Assembly (NCBI RefSeq): GCF_020176715.1
Contig: NZ_JAIVMF010000008.1
Location: 124,001 to 188,000 of the forward strand
Direction: 5' to 3'
Length of the DNA stretch: 64,000 bases
Origin: Stappia stellulata
Lineage (GTDB): Bacteria; Pseudomonadota; Alphaproteobacteria; Rhizobiales; Stappiaceae
Positions 45,272 to 53,812 of this stretch are shown piece by piece (within the stretch, counting starts at the first letter, position 1; each line of letters starts with the position of its first letter). The notes beneath the pieces are model-generated. The model worked only from the letters and a program-made list of their open reading frames with translations. It did no database searches and was not told the DNA's origin. A program made the position numbers and the translations under genes.

Positions 45272-46695
45272 GCGACGCGGGCGCACCGCCGCCTGTCGTT
45301 TCCGGCGACCCGGAGCCCCGCTCCGGGTCGTTGCCTGCGCTCCGGCGCGGCGCGGTGCCCGCTTGGCTCCTGTTCGACTGGGCGGCACAGCCGTTTTTCA
45401 CCCTGGTGACGACCTTCGTCTTTGCGCCCTATTTCGCCTCTGCAGTGGCTGCAACGCCGGCGGAAGGTCAGGCGTTGTGGGGTTATGCGACGGCGGCGGC
45501 GGGACTGGCGATCGCGGTGCTTGCGCCGGTGCTCGGCGCGATCGCCGATCGCACGGGCGCGAGAAAGCCGTGGATTGCGGCCTTCTCGGTGCCCTTCGTT
45601 TTCGGCTGCGGTCTGCTCTATTTCGCGGTGCCGGGGGCTCCGGGCGGCATCGCCATCGCTTTGGTGGGCTTTGCCATCGCGACGCTCGGCGTCGAATTCG
45701 CCACCGTCTTCACCAATGCGATGATGCCGGATCTCGTGCCGCGCCAGCGTCTCGGGCGCCTGTCGGGAAGCGGCTGGGCGACCGGCTATGCCGGCGGCCT
45801 CGTCTCGCTCGTCATTGCGCTGGGGCTGATGGCCGCCAACCCGGAGACCGGGCGGACCCTTCTCGGGTTCGAGCCGATCCTCGGTCTCGATCCGGTCCTT
45901 CGCGAAGGCGATCGGGCATCGGGCCCCTTCTCAGCGATCTGGTATCTCGTCTTCGTACTGCCGCTGTTCCTGCTGGTGCCGGATGTGCCGCGCCGTGCCG
46001 TGGGGCTTGGCGCCGCCGTCGGAGAGGGGCTGACCGACCTTGCACGTACCCTGCGCATGGCCCGCGCCAATCGTCAGGTGTTCACGTTCCTTCTGGCCAA
46101 CATGATCTACAAGGACGGGCTCGTCGCGCTCTTCGCCTTCGGCGGCATTTATGCGGCCGGCGTGCTCGACTGGTCGAGCGTCGAGATCGGCACATTCGGC
46201 ATTCTGCTGACCATCACAGGCACGTTCGGTGCGGTGATCGGAGGGCGGCTCGACGACCGGCTCGGGCCGCGACCGGTGATCGCGGGCGCGCTCGTGGTGC
46301 TCATCCTGTGCGGGCTGGGGCTTGTCTCCGTCGATCGGGACACGGTGTTCTTCGTCATCGACGTCGCGCCGGCGGCCGTTGGCGGCGGGCTGTTCGCGAC
46401 ACTGCCGGAGCAGGTGTTTCTGGTTCTGGGGGGCGTGCTCGGCGCCGTCGCCGGGCCGCTTCAGGCCGCATCGCGCACGCTGCTCGTCCATCTCGCGCCG
46501 CGTGAAAGAGTGACCCAGTATTTCGGCTTGTTCGCGCTTTCGGGCAAGGTGACGAGTTTCCTCGCGCCGCTCTCCGTCGGCCTGGTGACGGCGGCAACGG
46601 CGAGCCAGGCCGCCGGCATGGCGGTGATCCTGGCGTTCTTCTCGCTCGGACTGTGGTTGCTTTTGAAGGTCCGCGATCCGCGGTCCGCTCAATAG
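45268..46695 (+). CDS. MFS transporter, UMF1/Atg22-like
   Basis: A 475-residue inner-membrane protein with 12 helices. FDWAAQPFFTLVTTFVFAPYF near residues 32-52 corresponds to the YDxAxSxF signature of UMF1 transporters, with APVLGAIADRTGARKPW as the MFS loop motif. Related proteins efflux amino acids from vacuoles in yeast. It starts within the GDH stop (ATGA) and so is translationally coupled; a substrate linked to glutamate catabolism is an inference from that arrangement. It converges on typA. Confidence 0.87.
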   Translation: MSDAGAPPPVVSGDPEPRSGSLPALRRGAVPAWLLFDWAAQPFFTLVTTFVFAPYFASAVAATPAEGQALWGYATAAAGLAIAVLAPVLGAIADRTGARKPWIAAFSVPFVFGCGLLYFAVPGAPGGIAIALVGFAIATLGVEFATVFTNAMMPDLVPRQRLGRLSGSGWATGYAGGLVSLVIALGLMAANPETGRTLLGFEPILGLDPVLREGDRASGPFSAIWYLVFVLPLFLLVPDVPRRAVGLGAAVGEGLTDLARTLRMARANRQVFTFLLANMIYKDGLVALFAFGGIYAAGVLDWSSVEIGTFGILLTITGTFGAVIGGRLDDRLGPRPVIAGALVVLILCGLGLVSVDRDTVFFVIDVAPAAVGGGLFATLPEQVFLVLGGVLGAVAGPLQAASRTLLVHLAPRERVTQYFGLFALSGKVTSFLAPLSVGLVTAATASQAAGMAVILAFFSLGLWLLLKVRDPRSAQ

Positions 46696-46723
46696 ACGAA
46701 GCGGACCGCGCGGGGGATCGGGA

Positions 46724-48547
46724 TCAGCCGACGGCCTTGACGGCTGCGCGTTCCGCGCGCTTGCGGTCGTGCGGATCGAGCAGCGCCTTGCGCAGACGGA
46801 TATTCTGCGGCGTCACCTCGACCAGTTCGTCGTCGGTGATGTAGGAGAGCGCGGCTTCCAGCGACAGGCGGATCGGGGTGGTGAGGCGGACCGCCTCGTC
46901 CTTGCCCGACGAACGCACGTTGGAGAGCTGTTTGCCCTTCAGAACATTGACCTCGAGGTCGTTGCCGCGGGTGTGCTCGCCGACCAGCATGCCGCGATAG
47001 ACCTTGACGCCCGGATCGATCAGCATCGGGCCGCGATCTTCCAGGTTGAACAGCGCATAGGCGACCGCCTCGCCGTCGCCGTTGGAGATCAGGACGCCGG
47101 TGTGACGGCCCGGGATCTCGCCCTTGAACGGGGCATAGGCGTGGAACACGCGGTTGAAGATCGCGGTGCCGCGCGTATCCGACAGGAGCTCCGACTGATA
47201 GCCGATCAGGCCGCGCGTCGGGGCGTGGAAGACGAGCCGGCTGCGGCCGCTGCCGGAGGGGCGCATTTCCAGAAGGTCGGCTTTGCGCTCGGAGAGCTTC
47301 TGCACGACGATGCCGGAGTGTTCCTCGTCGACGTCGATGATCACTTCCTCGATCGGCTCCAGGCGCTCGCCGTTCTCGCCGGTCTGGAACACGACGCGCG
47401 GGCGGCCGACGCAGAGCTCGAAGCCCTCGCGGCGCATGTTCTCGATCAGGATCGCCAGCTGCAGTTCGCCGCGCCCGGAGACGATGAAGGCGTCCGCCTC
47501 GGGCGAATCCTCGATCTGCAGCGCAACGTTGCCTTCCGCCTCGTCCATCAGCCGCTTGCGGATGACGCGCGACTGCACCTTGTCGCCTTCGGTGCCGGCA
47601 AGCGGGCCGTCGTTGACGAAGAAGGTCATCGACAGGGTCGGCGGATCGATCGGCTGCGCGGGAACGGGTTCGGAAACCTCAGGCGCGCAGATCGTGTCGG
47701 AAACGGTTGCCTCGGACAGGCCGGCGATGGAGATGATGTCGCCGGCAACCGCCTTGTCGATCGGCTGGCGCTCAAGCCCGCGAAACGCCAGAACCTTCGA
47801 GATGCGGCCGGTTTCGACCGTCTTGCCGTCGCGCGACAGCGCCTTGACGGCCATGTTCGGAACGACCTCGCCCGAGATGATGCGCCCGGTCAGAATGCGC
47901 CCGAGGAAGGGGTTCGGCTGCACGGTGGTCGCCAGCATGCGGAAGGCGCCCTCTTCGGCGCTCGGAGCGGGAATGTGCTGTTCGACGAGTTCGAACAGGG
48001 GATCCATGGAATCCATCGGACCGGAAGGGTCCGTTGCCATCCAGCCCTGCTTGGCGGAGCCATAGAGCACCGGGAAGTCGAGCTGGTTCTCGTCGGCGTC
48101 GAGGGCGGCGAAAAGGTCGAACACCTCGTCGAGCACTTCTTCGGCGCGCTGGTCCGGCTTGTCGATCTTGTTGATCGCAACGATCGGGCGCAGGCCGAGC
48201 TTCAGCGCCTTGCCGAGCACGAATTTGGTCTGCGGCATGGGGCCTTCCGCCGCATCCACCAGCAGGACGACGCCGTCGACCATGTGCAGGATGCGCTCGA
48301 CCTCGCCGCCGAAGTCGGCGTGGCCCGGCGTATCGACGATGTTGATGCGCGTGTCGCCATGGGTCAGCGAGGTGACCTTGGCCAGAATGGTGATGCCACG
48401 CTCGCGCTCGAGATCGTTGGAATCCATCATCCGCTCTTCCGTCTTCTGGTTGTCGCGGAAGGAGCCGGATTGCTTCAAGAGCACGTCAATCAGCGTCGTC
48501 TTGCCATGATCGACGTGCGCAATGATGGCGATGTTACGCAGGTTCAT
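46724..48547 (-). CDS. typA: Ribosome-associated translational GTPase TypA/BipA
   Basis: A ribosome-binding GTPase of the EF-G family linked to 50S assembly and growth in the cold and under stress. The 607-residue protein has AHVDHGKTTL (G1), DTPGHADFGGEVER (G3) and NKIDKPDQR (G4). Domain II, two alpha/beta domains and the TypA-specific C-terminus follow. The ATG at 48547 starts the conserved MNLRNIAIIAHVDHG; the open frame extends 46 codons further 5' without homology. A terminator-like hairpin lies in its leader. Confidence 0.97.
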   Translation of the reverse strand: MNLRNIAIIAHVDHGKTTLIDVLLKQSGSFRDNQKTEERMMDSNDLERERGITILAKVTSLTHGDTRINIVDTPGHADFGGEVERILHMVDGVVLLVDAAEGPMPQTKFVLGKALKLGLRPIVAINKIDKPDQRAEEVLDEVFDLFAALDADENQLDFPVLYGSAKQGWMATDPSGPMDSMDPLFELVEQHIPAPSAEEGAFRMLATTVQPNPFLGRILTGRIISGEVVPNMAVKALSRDGKTVETGRISKVLAFRGLERQPIDKAVAGDIISIAGLSEATVSDTICAPEVSEPVPAQPIDPPTLSMTFFVNDGPLAGTEGDKVQSRVIRKRLMDEAEGNVALQIEDSPEADAFIVSGRGELQLAILIENMRREGFELCVGRPRVVFQTGENGERLEPIEEVIIDVDEEHSGIVVQKLSERKADLLEMRPSGSGRSRLVFHAPTRGLIGYQSELLSDTRGTAIFNRVFHAYAPFKGEIPGRHTGVLISNGDGEAVAYALFNLEDRGPMLIDPGVKVYRGMLVGEHTRGNDLEVNVLKGKQLSNVRSSGKDEAVRLTTPIRLSLEAALSYITDDELVEVTPQNIRLRKALLDPHDRKRAERAAVKAVG

Positions 48548-48562
48548 GTGGTGTCGTGCTCC

Positions 48563-48595
48563 AAAAAAGATACCGCGGGCCCCTCGGACCCGCGG
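48563..48595 (-). terminator. Terminator-like hairpin in the typA leader
   Basis: On the minus strand CCGCGGG (48589-48595) pairs with CCCGCGG (48573-48579). CC/GG pairs extend the stem inward around a GAG loop. TATC and six T residues follow (48563-48568), then the GGAG that probably serves typA. It has all features of an intrinsic terminator but lies between promoter and start codon. Confidence 0.6.
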
Positions 48596-48608
48596 ATTTT
48601 CGCGCCCC

Positions 48609-48637
48609 TCTATAAACCGGGGGGCGGTTTCTTGCAA
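48609..48637 (-). promoter_or_regulatory. Candidate typA promoter
   Basis: On the minus strand: TTGCAA (48632-48637), 17 bp, TATAGA (48609-48614). A start near 48602 would give a leader of about 55 nt that contains the hairpin. Confidence 0.5.
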
Positions 48638-48659
48638 TGCAGCAAACCGCAACGTCGCC

Positions 48660-48717
48660 TTGACAGTTTCTTCGGACCGGACCAATTACTAAGGTAAGCA
48701 TATAATATGGAGTGCTT
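48660..48717 (+). promoter_or_regulatory. Promoter/operator region of the marR-efflux pair
   Basis: TTGACA (48660-48665) is a consensus -35, followed at about 17 bp by a weak -10. TATAAT (48701-48706) is a perfect -10 but only 12 nt from the start codon. Inverted repeats TTAC-TAAG-GTAA (48686-48697) and AAGCA-N12-TGCTT (48696-48717) overlap these elements, and either could bind the MarR product. Which promoter is used is open. Confidence 0.4.
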
Positions 48718-49173
48718 ATGACTTCGGTCGTCCCACCTCGCCCGATCGGCTATCTGGTCGCCGATATCGCGCGGCTGATGCGCCGGCGCTTCGTGCGCGC
48801 GCTCGCCGCCGCCGATACCGGCGTCACCGCGGCCGAGGCCCGGGTGCTGGCCTATGTCGAGCACTATCCGGGTCAGCGGCAGGCGGCGCTTGCCGAGCGC
48901 CTTGGCGTGGAGCCGATGACGCTCAGCGCGCTTCTCGACCGGCTGGAGGCCGCCGGCCTTTTGCGCCGCTTGCCGGATCCTCAGGACCGGCGGGCCAAGC
49001 TGATCGAAATTGATCCGAACGCCACGCCGGTGCTGGAGCGCATCCACGATGTCGCGATCCGGCTGCGGATGGAGGCGGTGGAGGGGTTTTCGCCCGCCGA
49101 TGTCGATGCCGTCTACGACCTGCTGGAACGCATGCATGAAAATCTGGCCGACTGCGGCCCCCCGGAGACGTGA
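48718..49173 (+). CDS. MarR family transcriptional regulator
   Basis: A 151-residue winged-helix repressor. The DNA-binding core reads QRQAALAERLGVEPMTLSALLDRLEAAGLLRRLPDPQDRRAKLIEI, with helices flanking it for dimerisation. No redox cysteine pair is present. The ATG at 48718 has GGAG 5 nt before. It overlaps the start of the downstream Bcr/CflA efflux gene by one base (TGATG), so it is probably a local repressor responding to an efflux substrate. Confidence 0.9.
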   Translation: MTSVVPPRPIGYLVADIARLMRRRFVRALAAADTGVTAAEARVLAYVEHYPGQRQAALAERLGVEPMTLSALLDRLEAAGLLRRLPDPQDRRAKLIEIDPNATPVLERIHDVAIRLRMEAVEGFSPADVDAVYDLLERMHENLADCGPPET

Positions 49174-50432
49174 TGACAACGACAGATGCCGGCACCCTGA
49201 AGCCGGACCACCACGCCACGCAGACGCCGCTTCCGCCAATGAGCGAGCGACGCACCGCCATCCTGGGCGCGGCTCTTGTCGCCATCGGCCCCATCACCAT
49301 GGCGCTTTACACGCCGGCGATGCCGGTGCTTGCCGAGGTGTTTTCCACATCCTCGTCGATGGTGAAGCTGACGCTCACGGCCTATTTCACCGGCTTCGCG
49401 CTGACGCAGCTTGTCTGCGGCCCGCTGACGGACGCCTTCGGCCGCAAGTCCGTGACGCTTGTCTTCCTGATGCTCTATCTCGCCTCGACGATGATGGCGG
49501 CCTTCGCCCCGACAATCGAGTGGATGCTGGTGGCGCGTACCATGCAGGGCATTGGCGCTTCTGTCGGCGTGGCGGTGTCGCGGGCGATCGTGCGCGACCA
49601 GTTCACCGGGCAGACCTCGGCCCGCATCATGAACGCCATTGCGATGATGCTCGCCATCGGCCCGGCGCTTGCGCCCTCCATCGGCGGCGTCACGCTCGAA
49701 CTGTTCGGATGGCGCGAGATCTTCTGGGCGATGCTGATCTATGGCGTGGTGCTGGTGTTCGGCATCCTGGTCTTCCTGCGCGAGACCAACGCCTATATCG
49801 ATCCGTCGAACCTCAAGCCCGGCGTGCTCCTGCGCAACTACCTCATGCTTCTGATCGACCCGCGCTTCCTGCAGCCGAGCCTTCTCGTCGGCCTCGGAAT
49901 CGGCACGATCTACACGCTTGCGACCATCCTTCCCTTCGTGCTGATCGAGCAGGTCGGGCTGACGCCGACGCAATTCGGCTTCGGCATGATGATCCAGTCC
50001 GGCTCCTTCATCACCGGCGCCATCGTCACGTCGCGGTTGCTGAAGCGGATGGATGCGGAGGCGTTGTTGCCCTTCAGCCTGAGCTGCATGGTGCTGTCGG
50101 GTCTCGCGATGATCCTGCTGCTTTCGCTTGCCGAGCCGCGGTTCCTGACGGTGATGCTGCCGGTAGGCGCTTTCGCTTTCAGTCTGGCGATGTCGCTGCC
50201 GTCGGCCTCCACCGCCGCGCTGCAGGGCTTCCCGCGTCTTGCGGGATCGGCCTCGTCCATGATGGGGTTCATGCAGTTCGGTGCAGGCCTTGCGGGCAGT
50301 CTGGTCGCGGCCGGTCTCGGCGATCCGCTTGTCGGCTTGACCGTGGTGCCGCCGACGATGCTGTTTCTTGCGGTCGGCTCCTACGTCGGGCTTGGCCGCT
50401 ACAATCGCCGCCGGCGGGCGGTCGCCGGATAG
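49173..50432 (+). CDS. Bcr/CflA family multidrug efflux MFS transporter
   Basis: A 419-residue 12-helix inner-membrane transporter. YTPAMPVLAEVFSTSSSMVKLTLTAYFTGFALTQLVCGPLTDAFGRK near residues 44-90 is the Bcr/CflA hallmark; TMQGIGASVGVAVSRAIVRD (motif C region) follows in TM4-5. The N-terminal ~25 residues are a cytoplasmic tail. It is coupled to the upstream marR gene and ended by an intrinsic terminator. A proton-driven efflux of drugs or metabolites is expected; the substrate is unknown. Confidence 0.92.
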   Translation: MTTTDAGTLKPDHHATQTPLPPMSERRTAILGAALVAIGPITMALYTPAMPVLAEVFSTSSSMVKLTLTAYFTGFALTQLVCGPLTDAFGRKSVTLVFLMLYLASTMMAAFAPTIEWMLVARTMQGIGASVGVAVSRAIVRDQFTGQTSARIMNAIAMMLAIGPALAPSIGGVTLELFGWREIFWAMLIYGVVLVFGILVFLRETNAYIDPSNLKPGVLLRNYLMLLIDPRFLQPSLLVGLGIGTIYTLATILPFVLIEQVGLTPTQFGFGMMIQSGSFITGAIVTSRLLKRMDAEALLPFSLSCMVLSGLAMILLLSLAEPRFLTVMLPVGAFAFSLAMSLPSASTAALQGFPRLAGSASSMMGFMQFGAGLAGSLVAAGLGDPLVGLTVVPPTMLFLAVGSYVGLGRYNRRRRAVAG

Positions 50433-50463
50433 GCTCCCGCGCGGCGTCGCGCGAGAGCCTTTG
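50431..50463 (+). terminator. Intrinsic terminator after the efflux gene
   Basis: AGGCTC (50431-50436) pairs with GAGCCT (50455-50460), and an inner 6-bp C/G stem follows past one mismatch. The loop is 4 nt and TTT comes after it. It lies at the stop codon of the Bcr/CflA gene, before the convergent phoD-like gene. Confidence 0.7.
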
Positions 50464-50477
50464 GTCGGCGGGGTTGA

Positions 50478-52052
50478 TTATCCCTTGCGCACGGGATCGA
50501 GCGTCACCGAATAGAGCTCCTGGTCGGCGACGTCCATCAGGCGGACGGTCATCTGTTCGCTGGCGCCATCAATGTCGACGAGACCGAAGAACTGAAGCCC
50601 CATGGAGGGCGGCAGGTTCGCGCCCTGGCTTTCGTCCGGGGCCTTCACGTATTTCACGTCCGGGCCGAAGGTCTTGTCGAGCGCGTTCGGACCGAAGGTG
50701 CCGGCATGCAGCGGACCGGAGACGAACTCCCAGAACGGCTTGAAGTCCTGGATCTGCGCGCGGTCGGGGCTGTAGTGGTGCGCGGCGGTGTAATGCACGT
50801 CCGCCGTCAGCCAGACGATGTTGTCGATGTCGGCGGCGCGGATGAACCGCAGAAGGTCGGCGAATTCGAGCTCGCGGCCCTTCGGCGCGCCGTCGTCGCC
50901 GTTCGCGACCGCTTCCGCGCCCGCCTGCGCCTTCCAGTCGTCCCAGACGATCACGCCGATCGGCATGTCGCAGGCAATCACCTTCCAGGTCGCGCGCGAG
51001 GTGGCAAGTTCGCGCTTCAGCCAGGCGAGCTGTTCCGCGCCGAGGACGCGCGAGGCATCGCTCATTTCGGTTTCCATGGACGCGCCATTCGGCCCGCGGT
51101 AGCTGCGCAGATCGAGGAAGAAGACGTCGAGCAGCGGGCCATAGGCGATCTTGCGATAGACGCGGCCGGGTTCCGCCGGCTGGTAGCGGATCGGCGTCAT
51201 TTCGTGGAAGGCACGGCCCGCGCGGGCGGCAAGCAGCGCGACGTTCTTCTCGGTGTAGCGGTCGTCGGCGGTGAGGTCCTTCGACGCCGACCAGTTGTTG
51301 ACGACTTCGTGGTCGTCCCACTGGAAGAAGGTCGGGACTTCCGCGTTCATGGCGCGCAGGTTGGCGTCGAGCAGGTTGTACTTCCACTGGCCGCGGTATT
51401 CGTTAAGCGTCTCGGCGACCTTGGATTTTTCCGGCGTGACGATGTTCTTCCACGTCGTGCCGTCGGCCAGTTCCACGCTCTCCTTCAGCGGGCCGTCGGA
51501 ATAGACCGTGTCGCCGGAATGCAGGAAGAAGTCGGGGCGGTGCTTCAGCATGGTCGCATAGATCTTCATGCCGCCACGGGCCTCGTCGATGCCCCAGCCC
51601 TGTCCGGCGGTGTCGCCCGACCAGGCGAAGCGGATGTCGCGGCGCGAGGCCGGTGCCGTGCGCAGGCGTCCGACCATGGGTACGGACACGGCCTTCACGT
51701 CATTGAGGTCCTGGAAGGCGACGCGGTAGAAGATCTCCTGATCCGACGGCAGGCCCTCGAGCAGCCGCTTGACGGCGAAATCGCTTTCGGGAAGGGCGTC
51801 GATGGCGGCCAGGCGGCGCGGATTGGCGAAGCTGTCGGTCGTGTCGACCTCCACCAGCATTCGCGACGGCCGGTCGGTGCGGGCCCAGATCATCGCGGAC
51901 TGCGTGTCGACATCGCCCGATTGCAGGCCGTGGGTGATGATCGGCCGCGACGACGCACGTGACAATCCGGGTATGGCGAGCGATGCGGTGACCGCCATTC
52001 CGCCGACAGCGGTCGACTTGAGAAAACGGCGGCGTGACAAGGTGGACGTCAT
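50478..52052 (-). CDS. phoD: PhoD-family alkaline phosphatase/phosphodiesterase (Tat-exported)
   Basis: A 524-residue periplasmic metallophosphoesterase. The Tat signal SRRRFLKSTAVGG lies at residues 6-18, followed by an Ala-rich core. ITHGLQSGDVDTQSAMIWARTD begins the N-terminal Fn3-like PhoD domain. The catalytic domain shows FAWSGDTAGQGWG, LHSGDTVYSDG, QWDDHEVVNNW and LTADVHYTAAHHYSP, the metal-binding blocks of Ca/Fe-dependent PhoD. It hydrolyses phosphate mono- or diesters. I see no Pho box in its upstream region. Confidence 0.93.
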   Translation of the reverse strand: MTSTLSRRRFLKSTAVGGMAVTASLAIPGLSRASSRPIITHGLQSGDVDTQSAMIWARTDRPSRMLVEVDTTDSFANPRRLAAIDALPESDFAVKRLLEGLPSDQEIFYRVAFQDLNDVKAVSVPMVGRLRTAPASRRDIRFAWSGDTAGQGWGIDEARGGMKIYATMLKHRPDFFLHSGDTVYSDGPLKESVELADGTTWKNIVTPEKSKVAETLNEYRGQWKYNLLDANLRAMNAEVPTFFQWDDHEVVNNWSASKDLTADDRYTEKNVALLAARAGRAFHEMTPIRYQPAEPGRVYRKIAYGPLLDVFFLDLRSYRGPNGASMETEMSDASRVLGAEQLAWLKRELATSRATWKVIACDMPIGVIVWDDWKAQAGAEAVANGDDGAPKGRELEFADLLRFIRAADIDNIVWLTADVHYTAAHHYSPDRAQIQDFKPFWEFVSGPLHAGTFGPNALDKTFGPDVKYVKAPDESQGANLPPSMGLQFFGLVDIDGASEQMTVRLMDVADQELYSVTLDPVRKG

Positions 52053-52440
52053 AAGCGCAAACTCCGGGTAAGTGCGTGGTCAAACGCACCTGAAGCGAGG
52101 AAAACCGGCCGTGTTCCACCGAGATCCGGATCCGGACCTCCCTGGATGGCCGCAGGAGGGTGAAGGCCGGCATGCGGGCCTGTGCGAAGGAGCGGCCTCT
52201 CCCGCTGATTGTTCGCCAAGCCCGCCCGGCCTTCCGGCACCATGGCATCGCTTCTTGACACTACGTTCTCATGCCGATGACAAACAGCATACGGTTTGGT
52301 GACGATGCTGCCCGCAAAGCGGCCTTGACGCGCAAGCCCGCACGGCGCAAGACCCACAGTCGCGGTAGGAAAAACGGTCCGGCGCGCGGAGGCGGCGTCG
52401 CTATCGTGTCGACGAGGATGCCGAGAGCGGAAGACGAGAA
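52053..52440. other. 388-bp gene-free region between phoD and folP
   Basis: This separates two divergent genes. No coding frame with a recognisable product is seen. TTGACA at 52255-52260 is a possible -35 for folP, but no good -10 follows. The folP side is rich in purines just before the start (GCGGAAGACGAGAA). A promoter for phoD must lie near 52053-52150 but no clear element stands out. Confidence 0.6.
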
Positions 52441-53280
52441 ATGACACCCCTGAAAGATCCCGCGCATCTCGCCTTTCCCGGCGGTGGGCTTGCCCTCGAC
52501 CGGCCCCGGGTGATGGGCATCCTCAATGTCACGCCGGATTCCTTTTCTGACGGCGGGCGCTTTCTGGCCCGCGAGGACGCGCTTGCCAACGCCCGCAAGA
52601 TGATCGCTCACGGTGCCGACGTGATCGACATCGGCGCGGAGAGCACTCGCCCCGGCGCCGTGCCGGTGCCGCCGGAAGAGGAGTGGCGGCGGCTGTCGCC
52701 GGTGCTGTCCGAGGTCGTGGCAATGGGCACGCCTGTCTCCATCGACACCTACAAGGCGCCGATCGCGCGCGATGCCTGCCGCGCCGGAGCCGTAATCGTC
52801 AACGACGTGTGGGGCCTGCAGAAGGATCCCGGCATGGCCGATGTCGTCGCCGAGGCCGGCGCCGCGGTGATCATGATGCACAACCGCACCGCCGCCGATG
52901 CCGAGATCGACATTCTCGACGATATCGACCGGTTCTTCGAGCGCTCGCTGGACATCGCCGAACGGGCCGGGATCGCGCCGGAAAAGCAGATGCTCGATCC
53001 GGGCATCGGCTTCGGCAAGACGCTTGACCAGAATTACCTCGTCCTCAACCGGCTCGAGACGCTCGCCAAACACGGTCGGCCGCTGATGGTCGGCGCGTCG
53101 CGCAAGCGCCTGATCGGTGCGGTGCTCAGCGTCGATACCGATGACCGGCTCTATGGATCGCTGGCCATTCACACCGTCGCCATGATGAAGGGAGCGGCCA
53201 TGATCCGCGTGCACAATGTCCAGCCCCATGCGGATGCCGCGCGCATCGTCAGGGCAATTGCAGCAGAGGGCGTGGCGTGA
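52441..53280 (+). CDS. folP: Dihydropteroate synthase
   Basis: Condenses pterin pyrophosphate with p-aminobenzoate, the sulfonamide target step of folate synthesis. The 279-residue TIM barrel has MGILNVTPDSFSDGG at residues 22-36 and DIGAESTRPGA (pterin/PABA loops). VNDVWGLQKDP, LDPGIGFGKT and ASRKR follow. Its stop overlaps the folK start (GTGA). The usual third member of such clusters, folB, is not present between them. Confidence 0.96.
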   Translation: MTPLKDPAHLAFPGGGLALDRPRVMGILNVTPDSFSDGGRFLAREDALANARKMIAHGADVIDIGAESTRPGAVPVPPEEEWRRLSPVLSEVVAMGTPVSIDTYKAPIARDACRAGAVIVNDVWGLQKDPGMADVVAEAGAAVIMMHNRTAADAEIDILDDIDRFFERSLDIAERAGIAPEKQMLDPGIGFGKTLDQNYLVLNRLETLAKHGRPLMVGASRKRLIGAVLSVDTDDRLYGSLAIHTVAMMKGAAMIRVHNVQPHADAARIVRAIAAEGVA

Positions 53281-53789
53281 GCGACGCATCCACGTCGAAG
53301 CCGGTGCGTGCCGCGCTGGGGCTCGGCTCCAACATCGGCGATACGCGCGCCAATCTCGATGCGGCGCTCGCCGGCTTGAGCGACAGCGGCCGGGTGCGGG
53401 TCGTCGCGCGGTCCAGCGACTATCGCACGCCCCCCTGGGGACCGGTGCCGCAGGACGATTATCGCAATGCCTGCGCGCTGGTGGAAACGACGCTGTCTCC
53501 GCGGGCGCTGCTCGACCTCTGCCTGTCGGTGGAGCGGGCGCTGGGGCGCGTGCGCGACGTGCGCTGGGGGCCGCGGCTGATCGATATCGACGTGCTCGTC
53601 TACGGCGAGGAAAAGGTCGAGGAAGACGGGCTGTCGATCCCGCATCCGCGCATGGCGGAACGCGCCTTCGTGCTGGTGCCGCTGGCCGAGATCTGGCCCG
53701 ACGCGCCGATCGGCGACGGCCGCACGGCCGCCGAAGCGCTTGCGAGCTGTCCGGGACAGGACGAGATCCGCCGGCTCGACGACGCCTGA
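53277..53789 (+). CDS. folK: 6-hydroxymethyl-7,8-dihydropterin pyrophosphokinase
   Basis: Transfers pyrophosphate to the pterin, the step before folP. The 170-residue protein shows LGLGSNIGDTRANL at the start (pterin-binding), VARSSDYRTPPWG, and PRLIDIDVLVYG plus LSIPHPRMAERAFVLVPLAEI, which bind ATP and magnesium. The GTG start at 53277 lies inside the folP stop as GTGA. It is probably translated in step with folP, placing two consecutive enzymes of the pathway together. Confidence 0.95.
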   Translation: MSDASTSKPVRAALGLGSNIGDTRANLDAALAGLSDSGRVRVVARSSDYRTPPWGPVPQDDYRNACALVETTLSPRALLDLCLSVERALGRVRDVRWGPRLIDIDVLVYGEEKVEEDGLSIPHPRMAERAFVLVPLAEIWPDAPIGDGRTAAEALASCPGQDEIRRLDDA

Positions 53790-53812
53790 GGCGGCGCGCC
53801 GGCGACCGGCGG

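Noticed and set aside
46769-48697. A 642-residue plus-strand frame opposite typA
   Set aside because: Antisense shadow of typA; no domain, composition typical of mirrored GC-rich codons.
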